Shown piece after piece: positions 7,542 through 15,500 of a stretch of DNA of 18,466 bases (position 1 is the stretch's first letter; each line of letters starts with the position of its first letter). Source of the DNA: Clostridia bacterium. Lineage in GTDB: Bacteria > Bacillota_A > Clostridia > Christensenellales > Aristaeellaceae. Below the pieces are notes generated by a model. It was not told where the DNA came from and did no database searches. It saw only the letters and a program-made list of their open reading frames with translations. The DNA lies in assembly GCA_017938645.1 (NCBI GenBank), contig JAGBBE010000108.1, positions 1 through 18,466 of the forward strand, given 5' to 3'. Position numbers and translations under genes: made by a program.

Positions 7542-8608
7542 GCCTCAGCCTGAACCTCCTGGGCTTCCTCTTCCTCTGCTTCCTCAGCCGGAGGCACGTA
7601 GCTGGGATCGGTGACGCGGTAATCCTTAATCACGGTGTAGCCGTCGCGGGTCACGGGACAGCCCTTGGGCAGACCGTAGAGCGCCACGTTCATGGACACA
7701 ATGGCCACTTCCAGCATCTCGCTGGTCGGCTCCTTGGTGGTGAGACGCTGCATCTGCATGCCCGGCCAGCGCAGAGCGCGCACGAGCTTGTTGTCGGCGT
7801 GGGCCAGGCCCTTCAGAACCTCATAGCTGATGCCTGCCACCACCGGCAGCAGAAGCAATCGGCTTCCCAGACGCAGGAAGTAGTTGCTGCCCTGATAGCC
7901 CACCAGCGTGAACATCACAATGGAAATCACGAACACAATGAGCAGGAAGCTGGTTCCGCAGCGGGGATGCAGGGTGGAGAACTGCTGCGCATTTTCGGGC
8001 GTGAGCGGCAGACCGTTTTCGTTGCAGTACACGGTCTTATGCTCCGCGCCGTGGTATTCGAAGGTACGGCGCACATCGGGCACGCGGCAGCAGAAGAGGA
8101 TGTAGGCGATCAGAATCAGAATGCGTACAACACCGCTCAGCAGGTTGATCAGCCAGTTCATGGCGGGATCGGGCATCAGCGCCTTGAGGCCGCGCGCAAC
8201 GCCCTCGGGAATCATGAAAAACAGACCCACGGAGAGAATGACCGCCAGCACGATGGCCATGCCCATGACGACCTTATCAATGCCCTTGCCAAGCTTCTTG
8301 GCAAGCCATTTTTCGAACTTGGTGGGCTCCTCCTCCAGAACGCCGAGCATCTCGGTGCTTTCCTGCAGGATGTTCATGCCGGTAGAGAGCATGGACACAA
8401 AGTTGACCACGCCTCGGATGATGGGCCAGCCCATCCACGGATGCTTCTTGGACTTGGGCACATAGGTAGTGCGCTTGGTGACGATGGTTCCATTGGGACG
8501 GCGCACGGAGATGGCGATGGCGTCGGGCGCTTTCATCATCACGCCCTCCATCACGGCCTGACCGCCGATATCTACACGCGGACATGCGGACTGCTGATTT
8601 TTGCTCAT
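7538..8608 (-). CDS. DUF1385 membrane protein (YqhQ-like), function unknown
   Basis: This 356-residue protein belongs to the DUF1385 family (Bacillus YqhQ-like). It starts with the family hallmark IGGQAVMEGVMM (14-25), and has a conserved cytoplasmic-looking block containing EYHGAEHKT and LHPRCGTSF. Four hydrophobic stretches look like membrane segments: VVMGMAIVLAVILSVGLFF, a second from LINLLSGVVRILILIAYILF, a third from SFLLIVFVISIVMF, and one around LLLLPVVAGISYEVL. The tail is strongly acidic ([15 protein letters not shown]). Its role is not established. The start at 8608 is chosen because AAAGGAAA precedes it and the family motif follows closely; the longer reading from 8674 lacks support. 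It is the first gene of the prmC-prfA-sua5 operon, behind the rpmE terminator. Confidence 0.88.
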   Translation of the reverse strand: MSKNQQSACPRVDIGGQAVMEGVMMKAPDAIAISVRRPNGTIVTKRTTYVPKSKKHPWMGWPIIRGVVNFVSMLSTGMNILQESTEMLGVLEEEPTKFEKWLAKKLGKGIDKVVMGMAIVLAVILSVGLFFMIPEGVARGLKALMPDPAMNWLINLLSGVVRILILIAYILFCCRVPDVRRTFEYHGAEHKTVYCNENGLPLTPENAQQFSTLHPRCGTSFLLIVFVISIVMFTLVGYQGSNYFLRLGSRLLLLPVVAGISYEVLKGLAHADNKLVRALRWPGMQMQRLTTKEPTSEMLEVAIVSMNVALYGLPKGCPVTRDGYTVIKDYRVTDPSYVPPAEEAEEEEAQEVQAEA

Positions 8609-8783
8609 GTGTATCGTTTCCTTTCCGCGCATCGAAAAAGACCACAGATGCGCAAGTTCTGTATTTCGACGCACTGCGCGCTGTTTCCTGCCGGAGAGCC
8701 TGAACGCAGATGTAACCAGTTTGTAAACAAAGCGCCGTGATTTCTATATACACATTCCGGCGCTCTCAGAAACCGGAATATCA
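8609..8783. other. Intergenic region upstream of the DUF1385-prmC-prfA-sua5 operon
   Basis: This 175-base stretch must hold the operon promoter, because the rpmE terminator lies just upstream. I could not find a convincing -35/-10 pair: TATATA (8745-8750) is the best -10 but has no fair -35 partner. It contains an inverted repeat ATTCCGG/CCGGAAT (8754-8760 and 8773-8779) and an 8-base copy of a terminator arm (8759-8766). No gene is seen. Confidence 0.4.
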
Positions 8784-8809
8784 AAAAGAGCGCCCTCAGG
8801 CGCTCTTTT
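8784..8809 (-). terminator. rpmE terminator
   Basis: A perfect 11-base stem (8784-8794 with 8799-8809) with a 4-base loop, followed on the minus strand by TTTTT and lying 7 bases after the rpmE stop codon. It separates rpmE from the DUF1385 operon. Confidence 0.93.
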
Positions 8810-8816
8810 GAATGGC

Positions 8817-9017
8817 TTATTCCATGTTGAAACGCTTCTTGAAGCGGTCAACGCGTCCGCCGGTATCGACCAGCTTCTGCTTGCCGGTGTAGAAGGGGTG
8901 GCACTTGGAGCAAATTTCGACCTTCAGTTCACCCTTCACGGAACCCGTCTCAAACGTCTCACCGCACACGCAACGGACGATGGACTTGCCATATTTGGGA
9001 TGGATCTTTTCTTTCAC
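8817..9017 (-). CDS. rpmE: Ribosomal protein L31 (zinc-binding form)
   Basis: L31 sits on the large ribosomal subunit near the bridge to the small subunit. The 66-residue product starts KEKIHPKYG and carries the four zinc-binding cysteines of the C+ form: Cys16, Cys18, Cys36 and Cys39, in CVCG and [13 protein letters not shown]. It ends with the usual basic [11 protein letters not shown] tail, so it is full length. The start codon is GTG (9017-9015), with GAGGTG seven bases upstream; no ATG fits. It is a single-gene unit with its own strong promoter and terminator, placed between pepF and the DUF1385 operon. Confidence 0.97.
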   Translation of the reverse strand: MKEKIHPKYGKSIVRCVCGETFETGSVKGELKVEICSKCHPFYTGKQKLVDTGGRVDRFKKRFNME

Positions 9018-9049
9018 GCACTTTCACCTCTTTTGCGCATGCTGTGGGT

Positions 9050-9063
9050 CGGTTTTTGAACCG
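9050..9063 (-). promoter_or_regulatory. Small hairpin at the 5' end of the rpmE leader
   Basis: CGGTT-CAAA-AACCG forms a perfect 5-base stem with a 4-base loop, starting about 2 bases after the predicted transcription start. It may protect the mRNA or form part of a control site. The stem is short, so this is weak evidence. Confidence 0.35.
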
Positions 9064-9071
9064 CACGAGAG

Positions 9072-9100
9072 ATTATAACATAGTACTTATGCTTTTGCAA
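9072..9100 (-). promoter_or_regulatory. rpmE promoter
   Basis: On the minus strand, -35 TTGCAA (9100-9095) and -10 TATAAT (9077-9072) have a 17-base spacer. TG one base before the -10 makes it an extended -10 element. This fits strong constant expression of a ribosomal protein. The start is predicted near 9065. Confidence 0.88.
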
Positions 9101-9175
9101 GGGTTTTTTTGTTCTTGGATGCAGAACTTTTCTGGAGGTGCCGGAGGGGCTGCACGAAAGCATTCCGACAGGACG

Positions 9176-10975
9176 TCAGTCCATCATTTCAGAGAAATCT
9201 GCAAGAAGCTCCGCAAACGTATCCAGCGCAGAAACCACAGGCTCGGGCGTGGACATGTCAACGCCGGCAACCTTGAGTTCCTCGATGGGAGACATGCTGC
9301 CGCCCAAAGTGAGGAACTTGCGGTAGGCCTTCACAGCTTCCTCGCCGCCGGTGAGAATCTTATTGGCCAGCGCAACCGCAGCGCAGAAGCCGGTGGCGTA
9401 CTTGTAGACATAGAAGGAGCGGTAGAAGTGCGGGATGCGCATCCACTCGTTCTCAACCACCTTGTCCACGCGGCAGCCGCCGCCGTAATAGGTCTTGTTG
9501 AGGTCATAGTACATGGCGCACAGGCTCTCGCGGGTCAGCGGCTGACCGGCTTCTTCCATGGCATGGGCCTTCATCTCGAACTCGGCGAACATCGCCTGAC
9601 GGAACACGGTGGTGCGGAAGCCTTCGAGCAGGTGGTTGATGAGGGTCAGCTGCGCGGCCTTGTTGCCCTCATACTTCTTGCGCAGGGCATGGATGGTGAG
9701 CACCTCGTTGCAGGTAGAGGCGACTTCAGCCACAAAGATGGTGTAATCGCTCTTGACGAAGGGCTGCGCGCCGTTGGAATAGTAGCTGTGCATGGCATGG
9801 CCCATTTCATGAGCGAGGGTCAGCATGCCATCCAGTTCCGGACGGAAGTTGAGCAGCACATAGGGATGCACGCCGTAGGCCGCGCCGTTGGAGTACGCGC
9901 CGGTGGTCTTGTTGGGCGTTTCGAAAACGTCGATCCAGTTGGCGCTCTTGGCCTTGCGAACGGTTTCCACATAGTCCTCGCCCAGCGGCGCAACGCCTTC
10001 CAAAAGCAGCTCGTAGGCTTCGTCGAAGCTGACCTTGCCGTCAAAGCCCTTGGTCATGGGCGCATAGAGGTCGTACATATGCACGGTGGGCACGTCGAAG
10101 GCCTTCTTGCGCAGCTCGCAGTAGGCGTGCAGGGTGGGCAGCGCGTCGTGGATGGCCGTGAGCAGATTGTCATACACGCTCACCGGGATATCGTCGGGAT
10201 ACAGCGCGGCCTCGCGGGCGGTCTGATAGCCGTGGGCACGGGCGGAGAACACGTCGGACTTGACGTTGGAGGAATAGGTGGCGGCGAAGGTGGAGCCGTA
10301 GGCGGCATAGGCCTTCATCATGCGCTCATAGGCGGCCTTGCGCACATTGCGGTTCTCGCTTTCGAGCATGGAGCCGTAGCGGGCGTGGGTGAGTTCGACG
10401 AACTTGCCGTTCTCGTCCTTGACCTTGCCCAGCTTCATATCCACGTCGGTAAGCATATCGTAGATGTTGCCGGGCGCACCGAGCACTTCCTGGGCGCTGG
10501 CGAGCATGGTTTCCATCTCGGTGGACAGGGTGTGCGGGCGCATGCGCTCCAGATCCTTGAGCATGGCGTCAAAATCGGCAAACTCAGGATCGGCGATGTA
10601 GCCCTGCAGGGTTTCGGCGCTCAGGGAGAGCAGTTCGGGCGTAAAGAAAGCCGTGGCGGTCATGAACTGCGCATACAGGCTCATTGCGCGGGCGGAAACG
10701 CCCTGATAGAAAGCGTCGGAGTTATCGGAGTTGAGGTTGGTGCTGGCATAGCTGTACAGGCGGGAGAGATGCTCGCCCGCTTCGGCGTACAGTTTCAGCG
10801 CCGCAAGCACCGTGTCGCGGCCCTGATTCAGGGTTCCGGCGTACTGGGCCAGCTTGTCGGCCTGCTCCTTGATCCAGAGAAAATCCTTTTCCCAGTCTTC
10901 CTGGGTAGCATAGATATGCGACGGATCCCACTTGAGTTCGGCGGGAATATCCTTGCGAAGAAGCGTATTGCTCAT
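9176..10975 (-). CDS. pepF: Oligoendopeptidase F (M3 family metallopeptidase)
   Basis: This cytoplasmic zinc peptidase cuts short peptides of roughly 7-17 residues and helps recycle imported or internal peptides. The 599-residue length is normal. The N-terminal PepF domain (about 115-185) is followed by the M3 catalytic domain (about 200-580). The zinc site is HEMGH (389-393, with Glu390 catalytic), with Glu417 in FVAEVAST as third ligand. The C-terminal YYGGGCRVD and HFYRSFYVYKYATG stretches are typical of the substrate site. The ATG at 10975 has AAGGAGG 8 bases upstream. No clear terminator follows it before the rpmE promoter. It is divergent from the GH43 operon, sharing a 161-base region. 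Confidence 0.96.
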   Translation of the reverse strand: MSNTLLRKDIPAELKWDPSHIYATQEDWEKDFLWIKEQADKLAQYAGTLNQGRDTVLAALKLYAEAGEHLSRLYSYASTNLNSDNSDAFYQGVSARAMSLYAQFMTATAFFTPELLSLSAETLQGYIADPEFADFDAMLKDLERMRPHTLSTEMETMLASAQEVLGAPGNIYDMLTDVDMKLGKVKDENGKFVELTHARYGSMLESENRNVRKAAYERMMKAYAAYGSTFAATYSSNVKSDVFSARAHGYQTAREAALYPDDIPVSVYDNLLTAIHDALPTLHAYCELRKKAFDVPTVHMYDLYAPMTKGFDGKVSFDEAYELLLEGVAPLGEDYVETVRKAKSANWIDVFETPNKTTGAYSNGAAYGVHPYVLLNFRPELDGMLTLAHEMGHAMHSYYSNGAQPFVKSDYTIFVAEVASTCNEVLTIHALRKKYEGNKAAQLTLINHLLEGFRTTVFRQAMFAEFEMKAHAMEEAGQPLTRESLCAMYYDLNKTYYGGGCRVDKVVENEWMRIPHFYRSFYVYKYATGFCAAVALANKILTGGEEAVKAYRKFLTLGGSMSPIEELKVAGVDMSTPEPVVSALDTFAELLADFSEMMD

Positions 10976-10998
10976 GTGATGGTTCCTCCTTGCAAAAT

Positions 10999-11012
10999 GC
11001 CCGGGTACGGGC
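10999..11012 (-). promoter_or_regulatory. Small hairpin in the pepF leader
   Basis: GCCCG (10999-11003) and CGGGC (11008-11012) form a 5-base GC stem around a 4-base loop, about 5 bases after the predicted pepF transcription start and before the ribosome binding site. Confidence 0.35.
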
Positions 11013-11023
11013 GTCTATGGGGT

Positions 11024-11052
11024 ATTGTACTCCAAATTGTTACCAAGAGCAA
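11024..11052 (-). promoter_or_regulatory. pepF promoter
   Basis: On the minus strand, -35 TTGCTC (11052-11047) and -10 TACAAT (11029-11024) have a 17-base spacer. The -35 matches only 3 of 6 bases. It is back to back with the GH43 promoter, 17 bases away. Confidence 0.6.
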
Positions 11053-11069
11053 GCCGGAACAATCCGGTA

Positions 11070-11098
11070 TTGGAAAATCAATGATTTTGATGTATACT
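11070..11098 (+). promoter_or_regulatory. Promoter of the GH43/GH106-like operon
   Basis: -35 TTGGAA (11070-11075) and -10 TATACT (11093-11098) are 17 bases apart, 39 bases before the GH43 start codon. The spacer is almost filled by a palindrome (11074-11088), which suggests repression by a bound regulator. Confidence 0.72.
11074..11088. promoter_or_regulatory. Candidate operator between -35 and -10 of the glycosidase operon
   Basis: AAAATCA-A-TGATTTT is a perfect palindrome with 7-base arms and one central base. It overlaps the last two bases of the -35 and lies between the two promoter boxes, where a bound dimer would block RNA polymerase. A second inverted repeat, CCGGA/TCCGG (11054-11058 and 11063-11067), lies just upstream, between this promoter and the pepF promoter. 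The regulator is not in the window. Confidence 0.55.
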
Positions 11099-11136
11099 TG
11101 TGCCAACAGATTTTCGACAACCAAAGAGAGGTTTTT

Positions 11137-12585
11137 ATGGCCACAGCACGCAACCCGATCATCCGCGGCTTCAATCCCGATCCGAGCATCTGCCGCGTGG
11201 GCGACGACTTTTATCTGGTGACCTCAACCTTTGAGTTTTTCCCCGGCGTGCCCATTTACCACAGCCGCGATCTGGCGCACTGGCGGCTCATCGGACACTG
11301 TCTGACGCGTCCTGAGCAGCTGAAGCTTGACGGCATCCGCGCTTCCGGCGGCATCTATGCGCCCACCCTGCGCTATCACGAAGGCACGTTTTACATGATC
11401 ACCACGCTGGTGGACGGCGGCGGAAACTTCCTTGTAACCGCGCTCGCCATCACCGGTCCGTGGAGCGACCCGGTATGGATTGACCAGCCGGGCATCGATC
11501 CCGATCTGTTTTTTGAGGACGGAAAATGCTATTTGCTCACCTCCGCCTCCGTGGGCCGGGAGCATTTCATCATGCAGAGTGTCATCGATCCCAAAACCGG
11601 CGCGTTTCTTTCCGAAAAAACCGTTCTCTGCCGCGGCACCGGCGGCTCCACGCCCGAAGGCGCGCACATGTACCGCATCGGCAGCTGGCACTACCTCACC
11701 GTGGCCGAGGGCGGCACCGAGTACGGACACATGGTCACCATCTTCCGCTCGAAGTCCGTGACCGGCCCGTTTGAACCCTGCCCGCACAATCCGATTCTGA
11801 CACAGGTCGGGCTCAAATCGCAGTTTGATTACTACCGCTGCTCCGGCCATGCCGACATGGTGCAGGACCCAAACGGCGCATGGTGGATGGTCTGCCTTGC
11901 GGTACGTCCGCTGCCGGGACTTCTTCTGCACAATCTGGGGCGCGAAACGTTCCTAAGCCGCGTTACATGGACGGAGGACGGCTGGCCGGTGATCAACGAA
12001 AACGGCACGCTGATAAGCGAGCTGGAAACCGGCCTGCCTGAATGGACGGACGAGGATACCGCATCGCGCGACACATACATCCGCACGCCGGACATGTCCT
12101 GCTATGAAGACAGCCGCATCATCGGAAAGGGCGTCGGACTGAGCATGCCGGGCGTGTCGCCTGCATTCAAGGGCGTCCGTCAGGAGGATTTCAAAGGCGC
12201 CTTCACCGCGCGTGTCAGCCTCAGCGGCGACGGTTTGGCAGGCATCACAGCCTTCTACAACCACGACCATCACTACGACGTCATCCTGCGCCGCCGTGAC
12301 GGTCAGAGCTTCGTAACCGTGCGCAAGCGTCTGTACGACATGGAGTGCGAAACCGCCTGTGTGCCCATCGACGGAAAATCGGCACAGCTTCGCATCACCA
12401 TGGACAAGCAGAACTATTCCTTCTTCTATCACACCGCCAACGGCTGGCAGCTGCTGGGTCAGGGCGCAGCAGCCGGACTCTGCACCGAAATCACCCGCAC
12501 CATGACCTTCACAGGCGTGTTCCTGGGCCGCTTCTGCGAAGAAGGCGAGGCCGCCTTTGACGAACCTGACATCTGCTATGCATAA
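11137..12585 (+). CDS. GH43 glycoside hydrolase (beta-xylosidase / alpha-L-arabinofuranosidase type)
   Basis: GH43 enzymes cut arabinose or xylose from plant cell-wall sugars by inversion. This 482-residue protein has the five-bladed propeller (about 1-290). Asp15 in GFNPDPS fits the general base, Asp121 in IDPDLF the pKa modulator, and Glu174 in PEGAHMY the general acid. A C-terminal beta-sandwich (about 310-482) resembles the concanavalin-like domain of XynB-type enzymes; the total is somewhat shorter than typical 530-residue XynB. No signal peptide is seen, so it is probably cytoplasmic. The start ATG at 11137 is chosen because NPIIRGFNPDPS follows directly, as in the family, and GAGAGG lies 5 bases upstream; a longer frame back to 10990 crosses the promoter. 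It is followed after 11 bases by the GH106-like gene. Substrate (arabinosides, xylosides or galactosides) is open. Confidence 0.9.
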   Translation: MATARNPIIRGFNPDPSICRVGDDFYLVTSTFEFFPGVPIYHSRDLAHWRLIGHCLTRPEQLKLDGIRASGGIYAPTLRYHEGTFYMITTLVDGGGNFLVTALAITGPWSDPVWIDQPGIDPDLFFEDGKCYLLTSASVGREHFIMQSVIDPKTGAFLSEKTVLCRGTGGSTPEGAHMYRIGSWHYLTVAEGGTEYGHMVTIFRSKSVTGPFEPCPHNPILTQVGLKSQFDYYRCSGHADMVQDPNGAWWMVCLAVRPLPGLLLHNLGRETFLSRVTWTEDGWPVINENGTLISELETGLPEWTDEDTASRDTYIRTPDMSCYEDSRIIGKGVGLSMPGVSPAFKGVRQEDFKGAFTARVSLSGDGLAGITAFYNHDHHYDVILRRRDGQSFVTVRKRLYDMECETACVPIDGKSAQLRITMDKQNYSFFYHTANGWQLLGQGAAAGLCTEITRTMTFTGVFLGRFCEEGEAAFDEPDICYA

Positions 12586-12596
12586 GGAGGATTCAT

Positions 12597-15500
12597 ATGC
12601 TTTATCCCCGCAGCGCTGACAAAACCCTCTCCCGGGAGCTGTTTCAGAATCCCGGCAGTGAATACCGCGGCACGCCGTTCTGGGCGTGGAACTGCGAGCT
12701 TGAAAAGGACGAACTTCTGCGCCAGCTTGAAGTGCTCAAACAGATGGGGCTCGGCGGCGCGCATATGCACGTGCGCACCGGCATGGCGACGCCGTACCTG
12801 AGCGACGAGCACATGGATCTCATCCGCGCCTGCGTTGAAAAGTGCCGCGAGGAAAACATGCTCGCATGGCTCTACGACGAGGATCGCTGGCCCAGCGGCG
12901 CGGCGGGCGGTCTGGTCACCAGAGATCCCCAGTACCGCGCAAGGCATCTGCTCTTCACCACCGAAGCCTACGGCGAAGCCAACGGACAGGGGGTAATCAC
13001 GGAGATGTCGGGCCGTTCCGGGCGCTCCAACAACGGCTATCTGCTCGGCTGCTACGACGTGGTGCTGGATGAAAACGGATGCCTCGCTTCCGCCGAACTC
13101 ATTGACGAAGGCGCTGACGCTGCCGGACGCAAGTGGTACGCCTATGTGGAAAGCGATCCCTGCAACCCGTGGTACAACAACCAGACCTACGCAAACACGC
13201 TGGACAAAGCCACCATCGACCGCTTTATCGAAGTGACCTACGAACGCTATCTGGAAACCGTTGGCAAGGATTTCGGCGGCGTGGTTCCGGCGATTTTCAC
13301 CGACGAGCCGCAGTTTTCCCACAAGGGCACGCTGGGCTTTGCCGCCGAGAGCAGGGACGTGATCCTGCCGTGGACGGACGACGTGCCCGAAACCTTCCGC
13401 GAGGCCTACGGCGAGGACATCGTGCGGCATCTGCCCGAGCTTCTCTGGGAAAAGCCAAACGGCGAAATCTCCCTGATCCGCTATCATTATCATGATCATA
13501 TTGCCGAACGCTTTGCCTCCGCCTTTGCCGACCGCTGCGGCAAGTGGTGCGGCGAGCACGGCCTGATGCTCACCGGCCACATGATGGAAGAGCCGACCCT
13601 CAAGAGCCAGACCGCCGCCCTTGGCGAAACCATGCGCTCCTACCGCGGCTTCCAGCTGCCGGGCATCGACATGCTCTGCGCCAGCTTTGAACTGACCACC
13701 GCCAAGCAGGCGCAGTCGGCGGCGCATCAGTACGGCCGTCCGGGTGTACTGAGCGAGCTTTACGGCGTAACCGGCTGGGCGTTTGACTTCCGCGGCCACA
13801 AGCTGCACGGCGACTGGCAGGCTGCGCTTGGCGTAACGGTGCGCGTGCAGCATCTCAGCTGGGTTTCCATGAAGGGCGAGGCCAAGCGCGACTATCCTGC
13901 CTCGATCAACTACCAGTCCCCGTGGTGGCAGGACTACGCCTTTGTGGAGGATCACTTCGCCCGCGTCAACACCGCGCTCACCCGCGGCAAGCCCGTGGTC
14001 AAAGTCGGCGTGATTCATCCCGTGGAGTCCTACTGGCTGCACTGGGGCCCTGCCGAGCAGACCCACGGCGTGCGCGAGGAAATGGATCAGCAGTTCCAGA
14101 ACCTGACCCGCTGGCTGCTCACCGGCGGCATCGACTTTGACTTCATCAGCGAGTCGCTCCTGCCCTCCCAGTGTCCCTCCGCCTCCGCGCCGCTTCAGGT
14201 GGGTGAAATGGCCTACGACGCCATCATCGTGCCCGGCTGTGAAACGCTGCGATCCACCACGCTTGAGAGGCTCGAAGCCTTCCGCGCCGCAGGCGGAAAG
14301 CTCCTGTTCCTGGGCGACGCGCCGAAGTACGAAGGCGCTGTGCCCTCCGGACGCGGCAAGGCGCTGTACGAACAGAGTCAGCGCGCGCTGTTCCAGCAGG
14401 AAGCCATCCTCGCCGCTCTTCAGGACGTGCGCCTGATCGACATCCGAAACGCCGACGGCAGCCGTACCGAAAACCTCATCCATCAGCTTCGCCGCGACAC
14501 CGACGGACTGTGGCTGTTTGTGGCGCACTGCCGTGAACCTTATAACAAGGACATTCCGCGTCCGCAGAAGGTGCGCATCAGCGTAAACGGAACCTATGCC
14601 GCGCAGATCTGGGATACGCAGAGCGGCGAAGTGCGCCCGGCCCATGCGCAGATCATCGGCGGAAGGACCGTCATCACCGAAACGCTCTACGACTACGACA
14701 GCCTGCTGGTGCATCTGGCGGACGAAGGCGAAAACGCCGCCTGTACGTGCGAAGCCGGATGCGTATATTCCCGCGTGAAGATGCCTACCCTGGTGGACTA
14801 TGCGCTGGACGAGCCCAATGTCTACCTGCTGGACAAGGCCGAATACGCGCTGGATCACGGAAGCTATCATCCTGCCGAAGAACTCCTGCGTGCTGACAAC
14901 GTGCTCAGAAGCGAGCTGGGCTGGCCGAACCGTCAGGGTGCTGTGGCTCAGCCGTGGACGGTTGAGGAGGAAAAAACCGAGCATACGGTCAGGCTGCGCT
15001 TCACCGTCTTCAGCCGGATCGCTGTGGACGGCGTAAAGCTCGCGCTGGAGGATGCGGCTCTTGCGAAGATCACCTTCAACGGAAAGCCCGTCGAAAGCGC
15101 GCCTGACGGCTGGTATGTGGACAAGTCCATCGGTACGGTTGCGCTGGGTGCGCTGAAGGCCGGTGAAAACACCATTGAGGTCGAACTTCCCTTCGGCCGC
15201 CGCACCAATGTGGAATGGTGCTATCTGCTGGGCGATTTCGGCGTGGAACTCTCCGGCGAACACCGCGAAATCACTCTGCGCGCCGAAAAGCTCGCCTTTG
15301 CCAGCGTTACCACCCAGACCCTGCCCCACTACGGCGGCAACATCAGCTATCAGATTCCCTTTACGTCCTGCGGCGGAAAGCTGCGCGTGACCATTCCTCA
15401 CTACAGCGGAACGGCGCTGCGCGTGGCTCTGGACGGCAAACCGCTCGGCCATGTGGCCTATCCGCCCTATGTAATGGATCTGGGCGCGCCCGAAGCAGGC

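Noticed and set aside
8745..8773. TATATA as -10 of a promoter for the DUF1385 operon
   Set aside because: No acceptable -35 at 16-18 bases; the best match has a 15-base spacer and 3 of 6 bases.
9111..9127. GTTCT/AGAAC inverted repeat as a pepF terminator
   Set aside because: On the minus strand it is followed by an A-run, not a T-run, and the stem is only 5 bases. No pepF terminator could be confirmed.
10990..11136. A 49-residue extension of the GH43 protein
   Set aside because: It covers the promoter and operator region and does not resemble the family; the ribosome binding site points to 11137.
9044..11221. A 725-codon plus-strand open frame opposite pepF
   Set aside because: Shadow of pepF, which has an intact HEMGH site. 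The frame also crosses both promoters in 10976-11136.
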